From NCBI GenBank assembly GCA_035532275.1, contig DATKRG010000147.1, positions 1-25,358 on the forward strand: 25,358 nt of DNA, in the 5' to 3' direction. Both the position numbers and the translations under genes were made by a program. Below are positions 20,882-25,358 of this stretch, in pieces. This DNA comes from UBA9676 sp035532275 (GTDB lineage Bacteria; Actinomycetota; Actinomycetes; Streptosporangiales; Streptosporangiaceae). The stretch's first letter is position 1. Each line of letters begins with the position of its first letter. The notes beneath the pieces were generated by a model, which saw nothing but the letters and a program-made list of their open reading frames with translations, made no database searches and had not been told where the DNA came from.

Positions 20882-23317
20882 CTACCGGGCGAAGGCAGCC
20901 AGGCCGGTGGTGGCGCCTGCGTACACGACCCCGTTGACGACCGCCGGGGTGGATGCCTGGGTGATGCCGGTGGTGTAGGACCACAGCTTCGCGCCGGTGG
21001 TGGCCTTGAGGGCGTAGACGCCGTGGCTGTTCGACACGTACACGACGCCATGCGCCACCGCCGGGGAGGTCGCGATGGGCCCGGCTGTGGTGTGGCTCCA
21101 CAGCCTGCTGCCGTCGGTGGCCTTGAGCGCGTAAACACTGCCGTCGAAGGACGTGAGGTAGACGGTGCCCTTCGCCGCCACCGGGGTGCCGGAGACCCAG
21201 CCGCTGGTCGCGAAGCTCCACAGCTTGGCACCGGAGGCGGCGTTCAGCGCGTAGACGCGGTGGTCGTTCGAGCCGACGTACACCACGCCGCCCGCCACCG
21301 CCGGCGCGGAGTTGGCACCGCCGGTGGCAAAGCTCCACAGCGGGCTGCCGTCTGCCGCGCTGACGGCGTACACGGTGCCATCGTTGCAGGCCACATACAC
21401 CGCACCGGCGGCTACGGCAGGCGGGTAGGGGCTGGCGCACGATCCGCTGTGGCCCCACAGCTTGGTGCCGGTGGCGGCGTTCAGCGCGTACACGGTGCCA
21501 GCGGCCGACACCGTGTACACCACCGCGCCCATGACCACCGGGGCGTCTTCCATGAGGGCGTCCGTCAGGAACTGCCAGATCGTCTGCCCGCTGGAGTCGA
21601 TGGCGTCGACCGCGCCACCAGACACGCTCACGTAGGTGACGCCACCGGCCACCGCGGGCGAGGAGAGCAGATCAGGTGAGATGGCGTTCGGGGACCAGTT
21701 CCACAGCCGTTTCCCGGTCGCGGCGTTGAACGCCGACAGGGTGCTCTGTGAGGTCACGTAGACCACGCCACTCGCGATCGCCGGCGATGCCTGCACCGCC
21801 GCGCTGGTCCCGAAGGTCCGCTGCTTGTGGAGGGTGCCGACGGTGCTGGGGGTCAGCACGTTCTCGACGCTGTTGTAGCCGTTCTGGCTGGGCCCGGACT
21901 GGAACGCGGTCCAGCTGGCCTGCACGGTGAACCAGGCGGAGGCGGACTGCCCGGCGGTGCTGGCCCTGGCGGTGATCTGGTGGACGCCGGGCAGCGCGGA
22001 GGCCGGGATGGTCACGGTGACCGGCCCGAACGCGCCGGTCGTGCTGGTGGTGACGGTCGCCAGGCTGGTGGTCCCGATGGCGACACTGAGCTTTTCGCCC
22101 GCCTTGAACTTGGTGCCCTGGACCTGCACCGCGCCCTTGGGTGCGCCCACGCGCGGGGTCAGCGAGATGCGCGGGGTGCTCGTCATGTGGTGACTGCTGG
22201 TGAAGCAGCTCGTGCCCTTGCTGCCGGAGTTGTGGCCGTCCGGGCAGATGGTGCCGGACCAGGTCACGCCGGTCAGGATGGCGTTGCTGCCAGTGAGCTC
22301 GGCGCCTGCCAGGTAGGCGCCGGTCAGGTTGGCCCGGCTCAGGTTGGCGTCGGTGAAGTCGGCGCTGGCGAGGTCCGCGCCGGTCAGGTTCGCGCTGGTC
22401 ATCGTGGCCTTGGTGAAGGTGGCGTTGACCAGGTTGGCCCCGGCCAGGCTGGCGCCGCCAAGGTTGGCCTTGGGGCCGACCAGGTAGCCATCCACCAGGG
22501 ACCAGTCAGCGGGCAGGAAGGCCGGCACACCGGCGATGCCGCCCGAGCTCACCCCGGTCAGGGTGACGCCGGTCAGGGTAGCGCCGGTCAGATCGGCACC
22601 ATTCAGGCCCGCCTTGGCCAGGCTGGCGCTGGTCAGGTCGGTGTACCTGAGGAACGTCCCGTCGAGCTGCGCGCGGGCCAGGCTGGCGCTGGCCAGCTTC
22701 GCGCTGGTCAGGTCGGCGCCGGTGAGGTTGGCGCCCTGCAGGTCCCCGCCGGTGAGGTCGGTGTAGCTCAGCCCGGTCCCGGAGAGGTTGGCACCGGCGA
22801 GGTTGACCCCGGTCATGGTGGCCATGTACAGATCGGCGTTGCTCAGGTCGGCACCGGCCAGGCTGGCGTTGCTGAGATTGTCGTACGGCCCGACCAGATA
22901 GCCCTGGATCACCGTCCAGAACGAGGGGAGGTCCGCCGGTGTGCCGGTGATCCCGCCCGATATCACGTTGCCCAGGCTGGCCTGGGTGAGGTCTGCGGCG
23001 CCGAGGCTGACGCCGGTCAGGGTGGCGCTGGCCAGATCGGCGAAGTGAAGGTTCGCGCTGGTCAGGTCGGCGCTGGTCAGCGTGGCGCCGACCAGGCTGG
23101 CACCGGTGAGGTTCGCGCTGGACAGGTCAGCGCTGGCCAGGTCGCAACCGCTCCAGTCCACGCCCGGCGCCGGGGCGGGCGTTACCGCGTGGGTGACTGG
23201 ATCGACAGCGGGGCAGGTCGCCGCCTGCGCCGGTCCCGCGACCGCTAATGCCCCGCTCGAAAGCGCCAGCGCGGCCGCCACGCCGATCGCACCAGCACGC
23301 CACGTTCCCAGCGCCAT
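20882..23317 (-). CDS. Secreted pentapeptide-repeat / Ig-like / PQQ-type beta-propeller protein
   Basis: The 811-residue protein has a signal peptide (about 1-33, ending AGPAQAA). Pentapeptide repeats of A(D/N)L-x-x type run through about 55-345 in three blocks, separated by two similar linkers (SGGITGTPADLPSFW and SGGIAGVPAFLPADW, each followed by GYLVGP). A two-Cys cap follows (TICPDGHNS ... SCF, 357-371). An Ig-like segment spans about 382-468. Seven PQQ-propeller blades follow at about 475-811, each with a VYALNAATGTKLW-like motif. The typical redox-enzyme active site is not evident, so the propeller is probably a binding module. ATG 23317 has GGGGAGG six bases upstream. It is divergent from guaD and convergent with the xanthine dehydrogenase operon. 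The function is unknown. Extracellular binding or surface interaction is inference. Confidence 0.9.
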   Translation of the reverse strand: MALGTWRAGAIGVAAALALSSGALAVAGPAQAATCPAVDPVTHAVTPAPAPGVDWSGCDLASADLSSANLTGASLVGATLTSADLTSANLHFADLASATLTGVSLGAADLTQASLGNVISGGITGTPADLPSFWTVIQGYLVGPYDNLSNASLAGADLSNADLYMATMTGVNLAGANLSGTGLSYTDLTGGDLQGANLTGADLTSAKLASASLARAQLDGTFLRYTDLTSASLAKAGLNGADLTGATLTGVTLTGVSSGGIAGVPAFLPADWSLVDGYLVGPKANLGGASLAGANLVNATFTKATMTSANLTGADLASADFTDANLSRANLTGAYLAGAELTGSNAILTGVTWSGTICPDGHNSGSKGTSCFTSSHHMTSTPRISLTPRVGAPKGAVQVQGTKFKAGEKLSVAIGTTSLATVTTSTTGAFGPVTVTIPASALPGVHQITARASTAGQSASAWFTVQASWTAFQSGPSQNGYNSVENVLTPSTVGTLHKQRTFGTSAAVQASPAIASGVVYVTSQSTLSAFNAATGKRLWNWSPNAISPDLLSSPAVAGGVTYVSVSGGAVDAIDSSGQTIWQFLTDALMEDAPVVMGAVVYTVSAAGTVYALNAATGTKLWGHSGSCASPYPPAVAAGAVYVACNDGTVYAVSAADGSPLWSFATGGANSAPAVAGGVVYVGSNDHRVYALNAASGAKLWSFATSGWVSGTPVAAKGTVYLTSFDGSVYALKATDGSRLWSHTTAGPIATSPAVAHGVVYVSNSHGVYALKATTGAKLWSYTTGITQASTPAVVNGVVYAGATTGLAAFAR

Positions 23318-23395
23318 CGCGGCCTCCCCGGGCTAGAAATGCCTCATACCAGCTCAACTCGGGGTCAGGCTACTCACGGTGAATGCGGCCGGCGG

Positions 23396-23419
23396 ACCGG
23401 TTCACCGAATCGGTATACA
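23396..23419. promoter_or_regulatory. Near-perfect 19-bp palindrome next to a TATAC element
   Basis: ACCGGTTC (23396-23403) and GAATCGGT (23407-23414) are 8-base arms with one mismatch around ACC. They run straight into TATACA (23414-23419), an AT-rich -10-like hexamer readable in both directions (GTATAC). This is the likely control site in the divergent spacer between the pentapeptide/PQQ gene and guaD. Which promoter it serves is unclear. Confidence 0.5.
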
Positions 23420-23453
23420 GTCCGGCGCTGCGAAAGCACGGCACGGACGCGTC

Positions 23454-23478
23454 ATGGGCCGGCGTCCACCCGGCCCAT
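23454..23478. promoter_or_regulatory. Perfect 9-bp inverted repeat in the guaD upstream region
   Basis: ATGGGCCGG (23454-23462) and CCGGCCCAT (23470-23478) flank a seven-base loop CGTCCAC. It lies about 95 bases upstream of guaD. It could be an operator, or a hairpin in the leader if transcription starts near 23425. No known riboswitch class was recognised in the following leader. Confidence 0.45.
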
Positions 23479-23570
23479 AGGGGATGATTACTCTGGGTAT
23501 GTGCCTGTGCTCAGCGGGTGAGCGATGGCGACAGGTGGTCGGGGCAACCGGAATCTGGGGGGATACGGCT

Positions 23571-24137
23571 ATGACGCGCGATGAGCTGATGGAAGAGGCG
23601 TGCCGGCTCGCGACGGAGGCGGTCGAGAACGACTGGGGTGGCCCGTTCGGCGCGGTGATCGCCAAGGACGGCAAGATCGTCGCCCGGGGGCAGAACCGCG
23701 TGCTGCTGACCGGGGACATCACGGCGCATGCCGAGATCGAGACGATCCGCAAGGCGGTGGCCGCGCTGAACCCCGAGGCTCCCACCATCTCGTCCGAGCA
23801 CCTGAACGAGTCCACGCTGGAGCTGATCCCGCGGCCGGCGGGCTCGCCTGATCGCGTCCCGGAGCGGGCGAAGATGCTCGCCGGGCACGAGATCTACATC
23901 AGCGGCGCGCCATGCCCCATGTGCATGAGCGCCATCTACTGGGCCCGCATCGACGCCGTGTACTTCGGCAACGATCTCGATGCGACCAGCAGGATCGGCT
24001 TCGACGATGCCTTCCAGTACGAGGACTTCACCAAGCCGTACGCGGAGCGCCGCATCAAGATCACCCAGTTCCGCCAGGACCTCGCGAACGTGCCGTATGA
24101 GGCGTGGGAGAAGAAGTCCGACAAGCACCCGTACTGA
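23571..24137 (+). CDS. guaD: Guanine deaminase (cytidine-deaminase fold, GuaD type)
   Basis: The enzyme deaminates guanine to xanthine, the substrate of the xanthine dehydrogenase encoded upstream. The 188-residue protein has the zinc and catalytic residues His53 and Glu55 (AHAEIE) and Cys115/Cys118 (PCPMC). The tail IGFDDAFQYEDFTKP (142-156) matches Bacillus-type guanine deaminases rather than tRNA adenosine or cytosine deaminases. Compared with the roughly 156-residue Bacillus enzyme it has an extra segment at about 66-106 (STLELIPRPAG...) and a longer C-terminus. Related guanine-type deaminases share this. ATG 23571 has GGGGGGA seven bases upstream. In-frame codons back to 23484 lack a ribosome binding site. 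The next gene follows after four bases. Confidence 0.85.
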   Translation: MTRDELMEEACRLATEAVENDWGGPFGAVIAKDGKIVARGQNRVLLTGDITAHAEIETIRKAVAALNPEAPTISSEHLNESTLELIPRPAGSPDRVPERAKMLAGHEIYISGAPCPMCMSAIYWARIDAVYFGNDLDATSRIGFDDAFQYEDFTKPYAERRIKITQFRQDLANVPYEAWEKKSDKHPY

Positions 24138-24141
24138 CGAC

Positions 24142-25107
24142 GTGGTGATCGACGCGGCGCAGGGCGGCCCGGCCACGGTGGTCGTCGCGCAGCCGATGAA
24201 GCGCGGGCACGACAAGGAGGTCCGGCGCTGGCAGGAGGACGTGAACCGTGCCGTAGCCGAGTTCACCGGATATCTCGGCAACGACGTCGCGACGTCGGGC
24301 GGCGGGACCGAGTGGACCGTGATCTACCGCTTCGACTCCAAGCCGCACCTGCTGGCGTGGCTGGCGAGCCCGGAGCGCGACGAAGTGATCAGCCGGGGCG
24401 CCGATCTGTTCGGCGGCCCCGCGTCGCAGCACGTCCTGATCCGCGACGAGGACGCGGACATGGTGACGGTTGTCGTGTCCCATCCGGTCGACCCGGCCGA
24501 CGAGGAAGCGTTCCTCACCTGGCAGGGGCGGGTCACCGATACCGAGCGGCAGTTTCCCGGTTTCAAGGGTGCGGAGCTGTTCCGGCCGGTGCCCGGCGTG
24601 CAGGACGCGTGGACGGCGCTGTACCGCTTCGACACCGACGCGCACCTCAATGCCTGGCTCGAATCGGATGAGCGCAGGCACCTGCTCGACGAGGGCAGGC
24701 GTTTCAAGGAGTTCGAGCTGCACCGCATCTCATCCCCGTTCGGCAGCTGGTTCGCCCCGCCGGGCGAGGGTGAGGAGACCGGCGGTCCCGCGCAGTGGAA
24801 GACGGCGCTGTCGGTGCTCATCGGGCTCTACCCGACCGTCGTGCTGCTCACCCTGGCCATCAGCGAAGCCTGGAAGGGCGCCGAGCTGTGGGCCGGCCTG
24901 CTGGTCGGCAACATCGCGTCGGTCTCGCTCCTGACCTGGGTGGTGATGCCAGTCGTGACCCGCGCCCTGCGGTTCTGGCTCGTGGCCGGGGGCGGCAGGA
25001 GCAGTGTCCGCGTCGACGTCATCGGCGCGCTGGTGTCCGTCGCCTTCCTGACCCTGGCTGCGCTGGTGTTCTGGCTCTGCACGACGCAGATCTGGCACCT
25101 GCCCTAG
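24142..25107 (+). CDS. Tandem ABM-domain protein with three C-terminal membrane helices
   Basis: The 321-residue protein carries two copies of the antibiotic biosynthesis monooxygenase (ABM) dimeric alpha/beta-barrel domain, about 11-98 and 106-195. They share similar strands (VIYRFDSKPHLLAWLASPER and LYRFDTDAHLNAWLESDERR). Three helices follow at about 221-241, 249-270 and 291-313. This layout is that of COG3224-type proteins, whose substrates are unknown. The linked ABM pair may mimic the usual dimer. The start is uncertain: GTG 24142 or 24145 are both possible, and neither has a Shine-Dalgarno site. Since the guaD stop is only four bases upstream, translation is probably coupled to guaD. 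The later ATG at 24196 would cut the first strand of the domain. Confidence 0.75.
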   Translation: MVIDAAQGGPATVVVAQPMKRGHDKEVRRWQEDVNRAVAEFTGYLGNDVATSGGGTEWTVIYRFDSKPHLLAWLASPERDEVISRGADLFGGPASQHVLIRDEDADMVTVVVSHPVDPADEEAFLTWQGRVTDTERQFPGFKGAELFRPVPGVQDAWTALYRFDTDAHLNAWLESDERRHLLDEGRRFKEFELHRISSPFGSWFAPPGEGEETGGPAQWKTALSVLIGLYPTVVLLTLAISEAWKGAELWAGLLVGNIASVSLLTWVVMPVVTRALRFWLVAGGGRSSVRVDVIGALVSVAFLTLAALVFWLCTTQIWHLP

Positions 25108-25121
25108 CAGCACTGCTGGGC
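25101..25121 (+). terminator. Hairpin overlapping the ABM gene stop
   Basis: GCCCTAGCAG and CTGCTGGGC pair across two bases with a one-base bulge, beginning four bases before the TAG stop at 25105. It probably ends the guaD transcript ahead of the next gene. The bulge lowers certainty. Confidence 0.35.
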
Positions 25122-25181
25122 CGCCGGCGCGGCCGCGTTCGGCCTGGTGCGCGGCTGGGTGGTGGGACCGATACTGGTCGT

Positions 25182-25358
25182 GTGCGGCAGGTGCTGTGTC
25201 CGGTGCTGGTGGGGCGGGATGAGGAGGCCCGCCACCTGGCGGCTGCCCTCGCGGCGGCGCAGGCGGGGCGCGGCGGCACGGTGTTCGTCACGGGGGAAGC
25301 TGGGATCGGCAAGTCGCGGCTGGTCCGTGAGACCACGCGGATGGCTGGTGAGCGCGGG
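25182..25358 (+). CDS. N-terminus of a P-loop ATPase regulator, probably LuxR-family (LAL) (partial)
   Basis: The frame is open to the window edge for 59 codons. It reads VLVGRDEEARHLAAALAAAQAGRGG and then a Walker A motif GEAGIGKSRL. The VGR-x-E start followed closely by GEAGIGKSRL is the hallmark of the AAA/NACHT-like ATPase module at the N-terminus of large LuxR (LAL) regulators, and also of adenylate-cyclase-type and BTAD regulators. The C-terminal helix-turn-helix is beyond the window, so the class is inferred. GTG 25182 is one of several GTG codons possible as start. No ribosome binding site is clear, though GATACT at 25170-25175 could be a -10 for a nearly leaderless mRNA. Confidence 0.75.
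   Translation, partial: MRQVLCPVLVGRDEEARHLAAALAAAQAGRGGTVFVTGEAGIGKSRLVRETTRMAGERG

Noticed and set aside
21827..23248. A 473-codon plus-strand frame with regular Gly/Ala/Gln repeats
   Set aside because: The regularity is the antisense image of the pentapeptide repeats. The minus frame has signal peptide, ribosome binding site and known domains.
23426..23570. Possible riboswitch in the guaD leader
   Set aside because: Purine, xanthine, SAM and cobalamin consensus elements were looked for and not recognised. Only a simple hairpin is visible.

Overview
The window is very GC-rich DNA with GTG starts, tightly overlapping genes and strong third-position G/C bias, which points to an actinomycete (Actinomycetota). 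The genus cannot be fixed from the sequence. No tRNA, rRNA, transposase, integrase or CRISPR array was seen.

Left third (1-9100), envelope genes. A small one-helix membrane protein (166-360) converges on a large spermidine-synthase-like membrane protein (436-2568, minus), with a clear hairpin terminator between them. Further minus-strand genes encode a DUF347-repeat membrane protein (2898-3779), an MmpL/RND-type transporter (3885-6122) preceded by an AT-armed 30-bp palindrome, a YedZ/MsrQ-like membrane protein lacking two of the three usual haem-ligand histidines (6253-7065), and a LysM-containing, two-helix, repeat-rich protein (7089-8924) that probably shares a transcript with the YedZ-like gene.

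Middle (9100-20850), a purine catabolism island. Minus strand: OHCU decarboxylase, 5-hydroxyisourate hydrolase, urate oxidase and an 8-oxoguanine deaminase-type amidohydrolase, all overlapping or nearly touching. Divergent plus strand: allantoinase and allantoicase. These converge, with a 60-bp overlap, on a PucR-family regulator. Divergent from pucR is a three-subunit xanthine dehydrogenase operon (FAD, 2Fe-2S and molybdenum subunits) ending in a stand-alone allophanate-hydrolase C-terminal-like protein. Together they would take hypoxanthine/xanthine, and 8-oxoguanine directly, to urate, then 5-HIU, OHCU, allantoin, allantoate, and ureidoglycolate plus urea. A GuaD-type guanine deaminase at 23571-24137 feeds guanine in as xanthine. 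A purine permease, the XdhC-type molybdenum chaperone, ureidoglycolate lyase and urease are not in the window.

Right end (20880-25358). A secreted protein joining pentapeptide repeats, an Ig-like segment and a PQQ-type beta-propeller lies on the minus strand. It is divergent from guaD across a spacer holding two strong inverted repeats. GuaD is followed by a tandem antibiotic-biosynthesis-monooxygenase-domain protein with three membrane helices. The window closes inside the start of a gene with a Walker A motif, probably a large LuxR-family (LAL) regulator.

Most unusual points: the allantoicase carries a C-terminal piece resembling the first half of OHCU decarboxylase but ending where the catalytic His would fall; an in-frame 15-bp tandem repeat expands a loop of the same enzyme; the YedZ-like protein has lost haem ligands; and several regulatory palindromes have no obvious cognate regulator nearby.
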